Program-made: the position numbers and the translations under genes
From: a virus
Virus record (IMG/VR): IMGVR_UViG_2162886007_000002
Span: 1 to 47,591 of that record
Reading direction: 5' to 3' (one strand)
DNA: 47,591 nt
The notes under the pieces: model-generated
Told to the model about the DNA's origin: nothing
Seen by the model: only the letters and a program-made list of their open reading frames with translations
Database searches by the model: none
Part shown: one piece after another, positions 37,972 to 46,517 of the stretch
How the letters are laid out: every line of letters starts with the position of its first letter
Position numbering within the stretch: the first letter of the stretch is position 1

Positions 37972-38833
37972 TTGTTGTGCCCCATGTAATCAAGTCGTAG
38001 TACCAGTCGATAGCGTTAGTGTCACCAGTCATGCGAATGTCCATGACTTTGTAAAATCCGTCAGCTGTGTTGCGCACTTTGCGGAATTCAATGCCGGCTT
38101 GGCCTAGCTGGCCGTATTTCGAACGCATTTCGACTTGCCTGCCGAGCATTATAGCCGGGTTCAACAATACACGGAAATCAACTCCCAGTTCTGTAATCAC
38201 AGGGCTGCCTATGAGCCCGGTTGCTGGGGTGATGACGTAAGTGGGCTTGTCCTGCAAGGTCTGGCCGCGTGGTAAGGTTATAACCTCCCCTTCGACAATG
38301 TTCCAGTCAAAGTTATAGTCGCGGGCAAGTTGATCCATGACCCGCCTGGAGCTGCCCGACAACGTAACATCCGCCAAGTTCGTAGGCCAGTTCTGGTCAG
38401 TTACCAGGGAGCCCGGTATAACCCCTTCGAAGCTGTTGGCAACGTCGTTAATCATGGTAGCGGCGGGGGTGCCGGCGGTATAGGCTTTGGAAAACGTGCT
38501 GTCTTCCCAAGCAGCCGTGCTAGACTTCACGATTAACGAAAACTCCGACGTAGGAGTTAAGCGCGTCTTGGAGTAGTTCATAATGTTGCCGCGAAACAGC
38601 AACGCCTCAGCCCCAACGTACCCTCCGATCAAGTCTACGCTTGTATAGCGCTTGGTTATCTTCTGTATGTTGGCTTCCCCTAGGTTGCGTATGTTAATTC
38701 GCCCCCGCGCCGGGTAGCCTAGTAGTGTCTTTTGAATGCTGAAACTCATAGACAAGTTCTCCACTATAAGGAACTCGTCTGCGTTTGACAGTATCAACTT
38801 AAGAGCACGGCCAAACTGGTATTGGTCAGACAT
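37955..38833 (-). CDS. baseplate hub protein (gp27-like)
   Basis: 292 residues in the slot between baseplate plug and spike. It begins MSDQYQFGRALKLILSNADE and carries SRRVMDQLARDYNFDW near the middle, with beta-rich halves. Homologues of this size form the central hub that holds the spike. Confidence 0.78.
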   Translation of the reverse strand: MSDQYQFGRALKLILSNADEFLIVENLSMSFSIQKTLLGYPARGRINIRNLGEANIQKITKRYTSVDLIGGYVGAEALLFRGNIMNYSKTRLTPTSEFSLIVKSSTAAWEDSTFSKAYTAGTPAATMINDVANSFEGVIPGSLVTDQNWPTNLADVTLSGSSRRVMDQLARDYNFDWNIVEGEVITLPRGQTLQDKPTYVITPATGLIGSPVITELGVDFRVLLNPAIMLGRQVEMRSKYGQLGQAGIEFRKVRNTADGFYKVMDIRMTGDTNAIDWYYDLITWGTTNEFRN

Positions 38834-39146
38834 TTATTCCGTCCTCAGCAACAAGCTGTACCAGCACTACCCGCGCCCCAAGCTCTTTATAGGTGGCGTC
38901 CAGGGTGCTTTGGCCCAATGGAGCGAAGTACAACCCCCGAGGGATAAGCGGATTGGCGTGCCCGCGAAACAGCTCAGCTCCCATGACTGCCGCTTGACCC
39001 CGCACCAAAACAACGCCCGCCTGTGATAGCGTAATCGTCCATAGTTCAATACGAGGGTTATACACGAAAGTGAAGGTGTAGCGCCCCCGCCCCAGGTCGA
39101 TATCAAAGGTAGTGCTTGAGGCCGGCGTTATATTGATTAGGTTCAT
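38826..39146 (-). CDS. baseplate plug protein (Pam3 gp18-like)
   Basis: 106 residues, beta-rich, with GRGRYTFTFVYNPRIELWTI and NPLIPRGLYFAP, the pattern of small baseplate plug proteins. It overlaps both neighbours by 4-8 bp and lies between the Dit-like and hub genes. Confidence 0.82.
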   Translation of the reverse strand: MNLINITPASSTTFDIDLGRGRYTFTFVYNPRIELWTITLSQAGVVLVRGQAAVMGAELFRGHANPLIPRGLYFAPLGQSTLDATYKELGARVVLVQLVAEDGINV

Positions 39147-39781
39147 GCGAAGAAGTCCCGTACAGATTTTTCAACTGAATCGACAAGCTTAGTGACCTTC
39201 TGCTTAAGCCCTTCTTTCTTTACCGGTTCGCCACCTTCGGCAATTTCCCCCTCTTCAAGGGCCGGGGCTGCTTCGTCATCACTAGTCACCAGCTTGACTT
39301 TGCGGACTTGGCGCAGCGTGGTGTAGAAATGCAACTTGCCCGCCGTCTCTTGGTCCACCATCACCCTGATGTTCAGGATAGCCATGTTCTGCCACAGCCC
39401 CATACCGGTCTGCACGTCGAAGGTTGAGCGTTCTTCCCACAACGATACAAGCGCCTGGAACGCAGCTAAACTGCGGCTGGTGGCGTCGTTCTCAGTTTCG
39501 GTGTCCAGCACTGCGTCTTTAAGGTAGTTGATGACCGTGCTTACTGTTTGCCCGATTTGCTCCAACGCCGCCAAAAGCCCCATAGGGGTGTCAGTGACTA
39601 TGGCTTCCATGACGTAAACACGCGGCGACAGAATTATGTTGTCGCTAATCTCGGAACCCTCATCAACCGGGTGGTCTGTTATTTGGCTGCTCAGGTCGTA
39701 CTGCTCACGGATTATGGCGTCCATCTCAATACCAGCGAACTCCCGGTCAGTGCCGATAAACATACGGGAAAAGAACGACAT
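39143..39781 (-). CDS. Dit-like baseplate/tail protein
   Basis: 212 residues. The N-terminal part (about 1-150: ITDHPVDEGSEISDNIILSP, VYVMEAIVTDTP) matches the Dit-like phage tail N-terminal domain. The C-terminal 60 residues are charged and likely flexible. It follows the tape measure gene, as expected for the protein that initiates the baseplate hub. Confidence 0.86.
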   Translation of the reverse strand: MSFFSRMFIGTDREFAGIEMDAIIREQYDLSSQITDHPVDEGSEISDNIILSPRVYVMEAIVTDTPMGLLAALEQIGQTVSTVINYLKDAVLDTETENDATSRSLAAFQALVSLWEERSTFDVQTGMGLWQNMAILNIRVMVDQETAGKLHFYTTLRQVRKVKLVTSDDEAAPALEEGEIAEGGEPVKKEGLKQKVTKLVDSVEKSVRDFFA

Positions 39782-39784
39782 GGA

Positions 39785-41587
39785 CTACCTCACTATTGCA
39801 TCTTTGGCTTCATTGCCCATAAGGGTGTTTTGTTCTTCTTCGGCTTGGCGCATGATACTTTCAATTTCCGCTTGGCGCAGGCCGTTGAAGGTGTTGTTGA
39901 TTGTTTTGTTGGCTGTTGAGCTGCCGCTAGCCGCCAAACCGCCTTGCGGGTCGTAGGTAGGTGGGAGGATGCCAGCCTTATCATTCAACACGTTTTGGGT
40001 GTAATCACGGGTTTCCTTGTACGGGATCTTCTTGATCCAATCAGCCATGGAAATCCCCCCGTTGCGCGGGTCGCCGTTTTGCTCAAGCCAGTTGTCAACC
40101 GACCCAGGCCCGGCGTTATAAGCCGCAACCGCTAGCCCTTCGCTACCAGTGTACTTGTCGAGCATTTTCTGCAAATACGCAGTGCCGAGGGTTTTGTTAT
40201 ATTCGGGGTCGCTGGTTAGGCGGTCCTTGTCGTAGGGGAGACCAAGTTCTCGGGCGGTTTCCTCTGCGGTCCCCGGCATGAGCTGCATAAGGCCACGGGC
40301 GCCTTTGCCGGACACCGCGTTAGTATCGCCAGCCGACTCCCGGCCAATCATGGCATCGCGTAGTGCGTTCGGGTTGCTATCAGGGTAATCTTCTGGGTGC
40401 GCCAGCTTGGCGGCTGCGTATTCAGCCTGCATGGCTTGGTTGTTCAAGTACGTAGTACTAGGCGACCAGCCGTCTTGGCGCCCGCTATAGCCAGGGCGAT
40501 TCGGGTCGTTCTTGCCGGCGCGGGTGCGTGTAAAGTCCGTACCTTCTTCCAAGCCGATAAGGCCAAGGGCGTTGACCAAGAAATCGCCAACTTGGTCGGC
40601 AAACTCTTCATGGCCTGACTGTAGGGCCTTACCGCCTAAGTAGCCCCCAGCTGCGGCCCCTGCTAATAGCCCGCCACGCGCAAACTTACCGGCAGCTCCC
40701 GCCGCCCCCGCGAACCCGCCAGTCACGCCCCCGAGGATTTTAGCCAGCAAGCCTAGGGTGCCAATAAGCGCCGGTATGGCTACGATAGCCAACCCACCAA
40801 TGACCTTGTCCCAACCCCCCATGCGGTCAATGAATTCGTCCATGATGGGGAAACCCTCATCCTGCACCCACTCAAGGCCGTCCTCTAGCACGATGAAGAA
40901 TTTGGTGAACGTAGGCAGCGCCCGTTGCGCCAACATGTTGCTGGCGCCTTCAAGCCGCACGCCTGCCCCGTCCCAAGCGTCTTGGAACTCTTTGCCCTTC
41001 TTCGTCAAATCATCCGACACTTTGCCGAACTTCACGAACTCCTGTTGATAGGCACGCAATTTAGTGATTGGGGTATCCAGGAACTTGACATCAATACCCA
41101 GTTCACGCAACCCAGACTGGGCCGAAGCCCGGTCCAGGGTCTGCGCCTTCTCAATGATGCCGTCCAGGGCGTCGGAAACGTCTACTGCCCCGCTGGCGAT
41201 ACCCTGCCAATCAACGTCCAATTCCTGGAACGCACGAAAAGGCCCAGTGCCAGAACGCACGGCCTCTTGACTCGCCTGCTTTAGCCCTTGCAACATGCCC
41301 ACTACAGCATTGCCGTCAACCCCCACCTTTTTGGCCGCAAACTGCCACTTTCCCATGGCCTCGGCGGACGTATCGATAGAGGTAGCAATGCGGTCGTTGT
41401 TGGCGGCCATCGCGCCTTGCTGTTTGGACAAGGCGAACAAGGCGGTGAGCGCCGCAGCGGCAGCGGCACTGAGGGCGTTGAGGGAGGATGAAATGCGTTC
41501 AGTTTGCTTTTTGTAGCGCTCCCCGTCTTCACCCTCGAACCGGAAGCCCAGCCCGACGATGAATTCTTCAATCATGTTGCTAGCCAT
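39785..41587 (-). CDS. tape measure protein with lytic transglycosylase domain
   Basis: 600 residues. The helical N-terminal and central part, with a hydrophobic stretch (about 268-320), is a tape measure that sets tail length and enters the cell. The C-terminal part (about 405-520) is an SLT-type lysozyme domain: IGRESAGDTNAVS with catalytic Glu near 416, GARGLMQLMPGTA and AVAAYNAGPGSV. It would cut peptidoglycan during DNA entry. It overlaps the frameshifted chaperone end by 8 bp. Confidence 0.92.
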   Translation of the reverse strand: MASNMIEEFIVGLGFRFEGEDGERYKKQTERISSSLNALSAAAAAALTALFALSKQQGAMAANNDRIATSIDTSAEAMGKWQFAAKKVGVDGNAVVGMLQGLKQASQEAVRSGTGPFRAFQELDVDWQGIASGAVDVSDALDGIIEKAQTLDRASAQSGLRELGIDVKFLDTPITKLRAYQQEFVKFGKVSDDLTKKGKEFQDAWDGAGVRLEGASNMLAQRALPTFTKFFIVLEDGLEWVQDEGFPIMDEFIDRMGGWDKVIGGLAIVAIPALIGTLGLLAKILGGVTGGFAGAAGAAGKFARGGLLAGAAAGGYLGGKALQSGHEEFADQVGDFLVNALGLIGLEEGTDFTRTRAGKNDPNRPGYSGRQDGWSPSTTYLNNQAMQAEYAAAKLAHPEDYPDSNPNALRDAMIGRESAGDTNAVSGKGARGLMQLMPGTAEETARELGLPYDKDRLTSDPEYNKTLGTAYLQKMLDKYTGSEGLAVAAYNAGPGSVDNWLEQNGDPRNGGISMADWIKKIPYKETRDYTQNVLNDKAGILPPTYDPQGGLAASGSSTANKTINNTFNGLRQAEIESIMRQAEEEQNTLMGNEAKDAIVR

Positions 41588-42208
41588 TGCGTCTCGCCTC
41601 TTCCCGGTCGTGTGCTATCAGCGCTTCCTTGAGGTCTAGAAACTCGTGGAAGTCTTGCACATCATCAATGCTGTAGGTGCCGTCCTGCATCTCTTTCATG
41701 GTGCAGAGGCCGGCGGCTATTGGGCGCCAGATGAAGGGGTTGATGGTTGGGGCGACTCGTTCTGCGAGCTTAATTCTTTGGCCATGGCTAGGCGGAACTT
41801 GGCCATCAACCCTTCCAGCCCGCCGACGCCGAAAAAACTTTCGAAGTTCACACCACAAACCCAGAAGAACACCTTGTACATATCCGACAGGTATTCGCCC
41901 TGGAAGTGTGTATTGATAGCAATACGCTCCCCGTCGACTTTAGCGGTTGTCACCACTTCGGCCATCAGGTTGAAAATTTCTTGTTCGGTAGCATTGGCGA
42001 ACAGCGCCCCGATTGCCCCCGCCATAGCCGCAGCCCGCTGGCCGCCGTCCATTTTGGAACTGGCAGTGAGCGCAGGAGCCATAACGCCAATTGCCCCGCC
42101 CAAAATCTTGGTCAAGCGCAGCTGGATGAGAAAGGCTTTCTCGGGGGGCATCTGGATGACGTAGTACGTGCGCCCGTTGATGATCTTTTGTTCGTCTTTT
42201 ACAGCCAT
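41580..42208 (-). CDS. tail assembly chaperone, -1 frameshift product (G-T type)
   Basis: Predicted fusion: 126 residues of the upstream frame, then a -1 slip at TTTTTTC (complement of 41831-41837, codons TTT TTC after AGT) into a frame running to 41580, for about 209 residues. The added part begins RRRRAGRVDGQVPP and ends REEARRNG. The downstream frame has no good start of its own. The arrangement directly before the tape measure gene is that of lambda G-GT chaperones. Confidence 0.75.
41717..42208 (-). CDS. tail assembly chaperone, short form
   Basis: 163 residues from MAVKDEQKIINGRTYYVIQM. It lies between tail tube and tape measure genes, the chaperone slot. A helical centre with GGAIGVMAPALTAS and KVFFWVCGVNFESFFGVGG is followed by a Ser/Pro-rich end. 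The slippery heptamer lies within its FESFFGV segment. Confidence 0.82.
   Translation of the reverse strand: MAVKDEQKIINGRTYYVIQMPPEKAFLIQLRLTKILGGAIGVMAPALTASSKMDGGQRAAAMAGAIGALFANATEQEIFNLMAEVVTTAKVDGERIAINTHFQGEYLSDMYKVFFWVCGVNFESFFGVGGLEGLMAKFRLAMAKELSSQNESPQPSTPSSGAQ
41831..41837 (-). promoter_or_regulatory. slippery heptamer for -1 frameshift
   Basis: Minus strand T TTT TTC in the zero frame (AGT TTT TTC GGC), a canonical X XXY YYZ site. The -1 frame stays open from here to 41580. Confidence 0.75.
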
Positions 42209-42263
42209 GGGGTAATGCTCCTAATAAGGTATGCGGCGCAGTTGCCTACGCCGCATTATAGCC

Positions 42264-42692
42264 TTAAACGTCCTGACCACCTTGCAACAGGAAGTCCATA
42301 CGCTCAACGACAATGCTCCAAGCCTGGGAGCCCGTGGCAGTACCGCGTTGAACATCGGCGGGCTTGCGCAGATAGCCCCGGTTACCGGTGATGAGGTCAC
42401 CACCGAGGTTGTCTTTGTACATAACCGCGATTGGCACGAACAGGCCGTTCTCAGCTGCCGACATGGCAATGCTCAAGCGGCTGTTGTCAGAACTGGTCTG
42501 CATCAACTTGAACACGATTTCGCCCGCACGGCTGGCGCGCATCCAAACAGCCATTTCCCCCTTATTACCAATTTGGTGGCCCATGCTGTCTTCCAGCCGG
42601 CGCATAACGATAGAGTCGTCAGACTCATCGAACCCGGTTACCTCGATCCCGTCCAGGATCAAGGTGGTCTCTTTAAAACTGTAAAATTTCAT
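42264..42692 (-). CDS. tail tube protein (DUF3277, KPP10-like)
   Basis: 142 residues. MKFYSFKETTLILDGIEVTG and the ending SIVVERMDFLLQGG match the DUF3277 tail tube family. It lies directly after the sheath gene. Confidence 0.88.
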   Translation of the reverse strand: MKFYSFKETTLILDGIEVTGFDESDDSIVMRRLEDSMGHQIGNKGEMAVWMRASRAGEIVFKLMQTSSDNSRLSIAMSAAENGLFVPIAVMYKDNLGGDLITGNRGYLRKPADVQRGTATGSQAWSIVVERMDFLLQGGQDV

Positions 42693-42701
42693 GGCTGCCC
42701 C

Positions 42702-44165
42702 TTAGCGCTGGAAGTTGCCGATAATGTCGATACCGTGAATAGCGCCGGCACCGATACAGGTGAAGGAAATTGGCGGGGCTTGGCGGGCTTCCTTATCCGA
42801 TTGGTTGTGGTCCTTCATCGGGATGGTAGAAGTCACGTAACCCTTCGGCAGATAAGTGCCGTCCAACAAGAAGCCCGGCGCCAAGAGGCCGTTGTTAACA
42901 CCCTGGTCAAGCCCTTTCTCGACCATTTGTTGCAAGGTAGCAACACCCGAATCGGTCATGGCTGTCTTGGTGATGTCGGTGTACAACTTGCCGAACACGT
43001 TGGTTTCAATGGCGTTTTGCAGCCAGTCAATACCATGCACTTCATCGAAGAAGCGCCCCCCGAACACGGTGCCTTCGCCCATCATGATGTTGCCACCGAC
43101 ATCGTAGTAGGCGTTCATGTGAACTGCATCAAGGCCCGCTTTCTGGTTGGCGTCAATGCCGGCAGGCGTGATGGTCGGCAACTGTTTGAACTTCAGCGTC
43201 AGGGTGGAGTTTGGCGCATTGAAATTGACAATGAACGCCCGTGCCAGCGCGGAAACAGAAGCGTACTCACCGGCAGTGTCGTTGAACATACCCAGGGTGC
43301 GGAAGTAGCCCCCTTGATCCAACTGATAGCCAATGCTGGTGGTGTTGGTCGGGTCCAGGTTCTCACGGTCTTCGCTGTCATAGCCGAACACCTTAACACG
43401 GGCCTGGGTCCAGGCAGCAGCGTCCAGGATTTGCACGTTATCGCGCATTTCCTTGGTAACCGTCCAGCCGTACCAGTCTTGGTTCACAGCTTGCGAAGCC
43501 TGCGCCGCCTGTACGATGGTTTCAGTATCGTAGCCGGTAGAGACACGAGCGTTACCCGCAGCGTCCCACTGCAACAACACTGCAATTGGGACGCCAGCTG
43601 CGGCAGGGGTGGCCAAATCGATGGTGGAGGCTGCGCCCGTCTCGCCCGAGGTCAAGTAAAAACGACCCGCCTTGTACTGCACAGTGGCAGCCGTAAACGC
43701 AGCGCCGGGCTTGGCGCGGATGCCGACTTGAATAACCGCCGCCACCGCTGGCAGAGTGTTAGCCGCCGAGAAGTCCAAGCCCGTTACATCTACCGCCGTG
43801 CCGCCAATGCTTACATTCAGCGAGCCGGTAGTAATGGCCTGCCACGCGGGAATACTGATTTGCGGGTTGGCCCCGCCACGCAGCTCTGCCCCGATTGGAG
43901 CCGCAACGCGCCGACTGATAATAAGCTGGCGGGGTGCAGGGTTCTGGCTGTAGTAGACGTTAGCCGCCCGGCCTTCTTCAGTGAGCAGGTCGAAACCCGC
44001 TGCCACTACGCCATCAATGGTGTTAAACACGCGGGACCGTTCCAGCGCACCGATAATGGTGGAAGGGCCGATGATGTTCAGCGTACCAAAACCTTTCCGG
44101 GTCGGGAAGGTAGGCGACGTGCCAATGGTTACGCGAACCACGCTAGAAACAGGAATATCACCCAT
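42702..44165 (-). CDS. tail sheath protein (DUF3383)
   Basis: 487 residues. The family pattern includes VRVTIGTSPTFPTRKGFGT at the N-terminus, GRAANVYYSQNPAPRQLII, and a C-terminal FTCIGAGAIHGIDIIGNFQR. The sheath contracts around the tube and defines this as a myovirus. The ATG shares one base with the previous stop. Confidence 0.93.
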   Translation of the reverse strand: MGDIPVSSVVRVTIGTSPTFPTRKGFGTLNIIGPSTIIGALERSRVFNTIDGVVAAGFDLLTEEGRAANVYYSQNPAPRQLIISRRVAAPIGAELRGGANPQISIPAWQAITTGSLNVSIGGTAVDVTGLDFSAANTLPAVAAVIQVGIRAKPGAAFTAATVQYKAGRFYLTSGETGAASTIDLATPAAAGVPIAVLLQWDAAGNARVSTGYDTETIVQAAQASQAVNQDWYGWTVTKEMRDNVQILDAAAWTQARVKVFGYDSEDRENLDPTNTTSIGYQLDQGGYFRTLGMFNDTAGEYASVSALARAFIVNFNAPNSTLTLKFKQLPTITPAGIDANQKAGLDAVHMNAYYDVGGNIMMGEGTVFGGRFFDEVHGIDWLQNAIETNVFGKLYTDITKTAMTDSGVATLQQMVEKGLDQGVNNGLLAPGFLLDGTYLPKGYVTSTIPMKDHNQSDKEARQAPPISFTCIGAGAIHGIDIIGNFQR

Positions 44166-44698
44166 TACGGTTTCCTCAGTTCAATTGTATCGTCCACACT
44201 GCCGAAAGCGCCCCGGTAGTGCCCATTAATATCGATGCTCTCAATCGACAACATCGTTGCTTCAATGCTCTGCACCGTTGTGTAGAACGCATCAAATTGG
44301 AAACGCGGTTCTTCAGCAGCGTCAACCGGTTGTGTTAAGTCGCGAACTGCCCCAATATTCTTGAAGGCCAGCCCGTACGAAAGCATGTGTTCTCTAGCGG
44401 CGGAACCGTGAAGTTGTAGCCGAATGCCCTCAGCTCGGGTGCCTGCGTCCAGGAGCGCAGTGTTGCGTACAACTTCAACCGAATACATGACCTCATGCAT
44501 GGCTTCGACCTTTTCAATCAGGTCTGGGCCGGCTAAGGCGTTAACGTACCGCACGGTAGCCTGCCCAACTGGTGTTGTACTCGGCGCCGCCACCACGATG
44601 AATTGACCCGGCAACTTAACGCCATCCTGGAACGCCAACACGGCGTCGTCACCGAGGTAGCGCGCAAGGGCTTTGGCAAGTAGCTTCTTAGGGGTCAT
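44165..44698 (-). CDS. neck/tail terminator protein (LIC_12616 type)
   Basis: 177 residues. QFIVVAAPSTTPVGQATVRY and the C-terminal SIEATMLSIESIDINGHYRG resemble the phage neck terminator family found just before the DUF3383 sheath. It would cap the tail and join it to the head. Confidence 0.8.
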   Translation of the reverse strand: MTPKKLLAKALARYLGDDAVLAFQDGVKLPGQFIVVAAPSTTPVGQATVRYVNALAGPDLIEKVEAMHEVMYSVEVVRNTALLDAGTRAEGIRLQLHGSAAREHMLSYGLAFKNIGAVRDLTQPVDAAEEPRFQFDAFYTTVQSIEATMLSIESIDINGHYRGAFGSVDDTIELRKP

Positions 44699-45063
44699 GG
44701 TGCTGTCTTCCTGAACTTCTGAATTTGGTAACTGTTATGGCGGTCGCCAGCGCCCCACTCTATAGCCTGTATGACGCGCCAATCAAAGCCCAACAGTCCG
44801 ACAATAATATCGCCTATAACACCCAACTTGTCGTCAGCGGCAAACAATTTATCGTCACAATTTACCATGCGGTAGTAATCAGCGCGCTGGCCTTCGGGTA
44901 GGAAGTCAGTTTCCTTTTTGGTCAGTGGGCGCTGGCTGGCGTAAATGGTGCGAGCCGGTTGTTGCACATTTACATATTCGTGGTCCACCAACGTCGAAGT
45001 CACGCTGGAAACCTTCAGCGGGCCTTTCTTGTTGCGTAGGATTCGACTACTGCGGATTGTCAT
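44695..45063 (-). CDS. head-tail connector/neck protein
   Basis: 122 residues from MTIRSSRILRNKKGPLKVSS, start chosen because GAGG precedes this ATG (an in-frame GTG 12 bp upstream overlaps that site). The sequence contains DLFAADDKLGVIGDII-type and FDWRVIQAIEWGAGDRHNSY segments. It lies between the gp10-like and neck terminator genes; the exact role is inferred from position. Confidence 0.72.
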   Translation of the reverse strand: MTIRSSRILRNKKGPLKVSSVTSTLVDHEYVNVQQPARTIYASQRPLTKKETDFLPEGQRADYYRMVNCDDKLFAADDKLGVIGDIIVGLLGFDWRVIQAIEWGAGDRHNSYQIQKFRKTAP

Positions 45064-45574
45064 TCTGCGCCTCACTTATCACGTAGCGCACCGAGGCACG
45101 CATATGACCAGTAACGATGAGTGGTTTGGTGTAGCCCCTGGTTAGTTTCCAGGCCGCGTAGCTGCCTTGGTTGTCGGCCCATTCACCTTCCGAAATGCTG
45201 TTCTTTATGTCGCCTTCCATCTGGTGGCCGAGCAGTGCAAAGGCGTTGACCGGGTCTTTACCACTTTTCACCAACGCCTTCATTATGCGGCGGGCGGTCT
45301 GCAACCATTTGTCCCGATTTTGGTGTGCCCCCGTGCGAAGCCAGGACCGGGCAGGGACTTCGCCATCAGCGCTACCAAATTCGTTCCAGAACCCTACCAT
45401 AATGACACTAGTGCCATCAGGGTAGGGCATGGAACCTTTAGGTAGGCCAACCGCCAACCGGGGCATGCGCTCCTTGAACATCTTCGTCAGGTCATCGACC
45501 TTCTTGCGCGTGACCTCAAAGTCTTTCGAACCTCGGCGCACATTGATGATTGGCCCAATATCCCGACTAGCCAT
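45047..45574 (-). CDS. neck/tail completion protein (HK97 gp10 / Mu gpG-like)
   Basis: 175 residues from MASRDIGPIINVRRGSKDFE, starting 1 bp after the previous stop (TGACATG). GFWNEFGSADGEVPARSWLR is typical of HK97 gp10-like proteins (WxEFG..x.PARPF). Basic overall. A GTG 30 bp upstream is the alternative start. Confidence 0.85.
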   Translation of the reverse strand: MASRDIGPIINVRRGSKDFEVTRKKVDDLTKMFKERMPRLAVGLPKGSMPYPDGTSVIMVGFWNEFGSADGEVPARSWLRTGAHQNRDKWLQTARRIMKALVKSGKDPVNAFALLGHQMEGDIKNSISEGEWADNQGSYAAWKLTRGYTKPLIVTGHMRASVRYVISEAQNDNPQ

Positions 45575-45575
45575 G

Positions 45576-46049
45576 TCAGCGGCGCTGCCAGCCGAACGGC
45601 CCACGACGACTGTTCTGCGGCCCTGCTATGTGTACAAAACCCGTACTGGTGACGCCCGGCACGACGAATTGGCGCATGGCCCAGTACTCTTGGCCGTAGC
45701 TGCTCAAGTTCAGCCAACCCTCAAGGCCACCCGCTGCAATGGCGTCTGAAGTCACGTAGCTTTGGCTGCTATCACCCTCGGATTCGCTTGCCAACAGCCG
45801 AACCGCTTCGCCGCCCCCGCCAATAGGTGTACCACCGTCCTCGTATCCCTCGTAGAACGGCTTGCCCAGAAACAAGTAATGGGCTGCCAACAGCGCCTGA
45901 GCTTTCGGCCCTCGGGCGTCGAACAAGTCAAAGTTAACCTCGTTTGCCGAGTCGAGAATGTACATCTCAATAATAGAATCGGGATACGCAGTGGTATCCC
46001 GAAACTCGGCAAAACGGGCGCGGAACTGGGCGACCGTTATGTTTTGCAT
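45576..46049 (-). CDS. head-tail adaptor (DUF4054)
   Basis: 157 residues. MQNITVAQFRARFAEFRDTT, a helical AANEVNFDLFDARGPKAQA-like stretch with AAHYLFLGK, and a Gly-rich middle match DUF4054 connectors that follow the capsid gene. It starts 3 bp after the gene upstream. Confidence 0.87.
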   Translation of the reverse strand: MQNITVAQFRARFAEFRDTTAYPDSIIEMYILDSANEVNFDLFDARGPKAQALLAAHYLFLGKPFYEGYEDGGTPIGGGGEAVRLLASESEGDSSQSYVTSDAIAAGGLEGWLNLSSYGQEYWAMRQFVVPGVTSTGFVHIAGPQNSRRGPFGWQRR

Positions 46050-46052
46050 GGC

Positions 46053-46451
46053 TTACTCATCCAGCGACAGGTCGGAGCCGGCAGCGTCGCGGGCTTTAAG
46101 TTGGGCCTTGGTCCAGGCTTTGCCAGTTTCCGGGTTGATGTTCGGGTCTTTCGACTCGGTTTCGGTCGGCACCACACCGGCGGCAGCAGTCGGGATGACC
46201 AGTGAGTTGGCAACTTTTTCGCGGTCAGCTAGTTCACGCTCTGCGTCAACGTCGGCTTTGGTCTTGCGAGCACCCACCACAATAGCGCCCTCGGCTTCCA
46301 GAATGGCAACGTGTTTGTTCGCCAGAAGGATTTTCCAGGTTTCGTCGTCAACGATGTTGAAGCCTGGGTTGAGGGTTACGTGAACGATGCCAGCGGCGTT
46401 GCGGCCACGAAGGTCCAACTGGCGGGCGGTTTTGTTGATGATGCCGGTCAT
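46053..46451 (-). CDS. structural protein downstream of the capsid gene
   Basis: 132 residues from MTGIINKTARQLDLRGRNAA, with AGAGGA ahead; an in-frame start 42 bp upstream lacks a site and overlaps the terminator region. A beta-rich N-terminal half is followed by a charged C-terminal tail. It is probably a virion or connector protein of unknown fold. Confidence 0.75.
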   Translation of the reverse strand: MTGIINKTARQLDLRGRNAAGIVHVTLNPGFNIVDDETWKILLANKHVAILEAEGAIVVGARKTKADVDAERELADREKVANSLVIPTAAAGVVPTETESKDPNINPETGKAWTKAQLKARDAAGSDLSLDE

Positions 46452-46480
46452 GGTGAAATCCTCTAAACGAATTCGGGGAG

Positions 46481-46506
46481 AAAACAACCCCACCTTTCGA
46501 TGGGGC
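46481..46506 (-). terminator. weak terminator after the capsid gene
   Basis: Minus strand CCCCA pairs with TGGGG, followed by TTGTTTT. The short stem suggests partial termination that would lower downstream expression relative to capsid. Confidence 0.55.
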
Positions 46507-46517
46507 TGGCGCCGGGC

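Noticed and set aside
42231-44219. 662-residue open frame on the plus strand
   Set aside because: Fully antisense to the tail tube and sheath genes, with no ribosome-binding site and no recognisable domain; long because of codon bias on the other strand.
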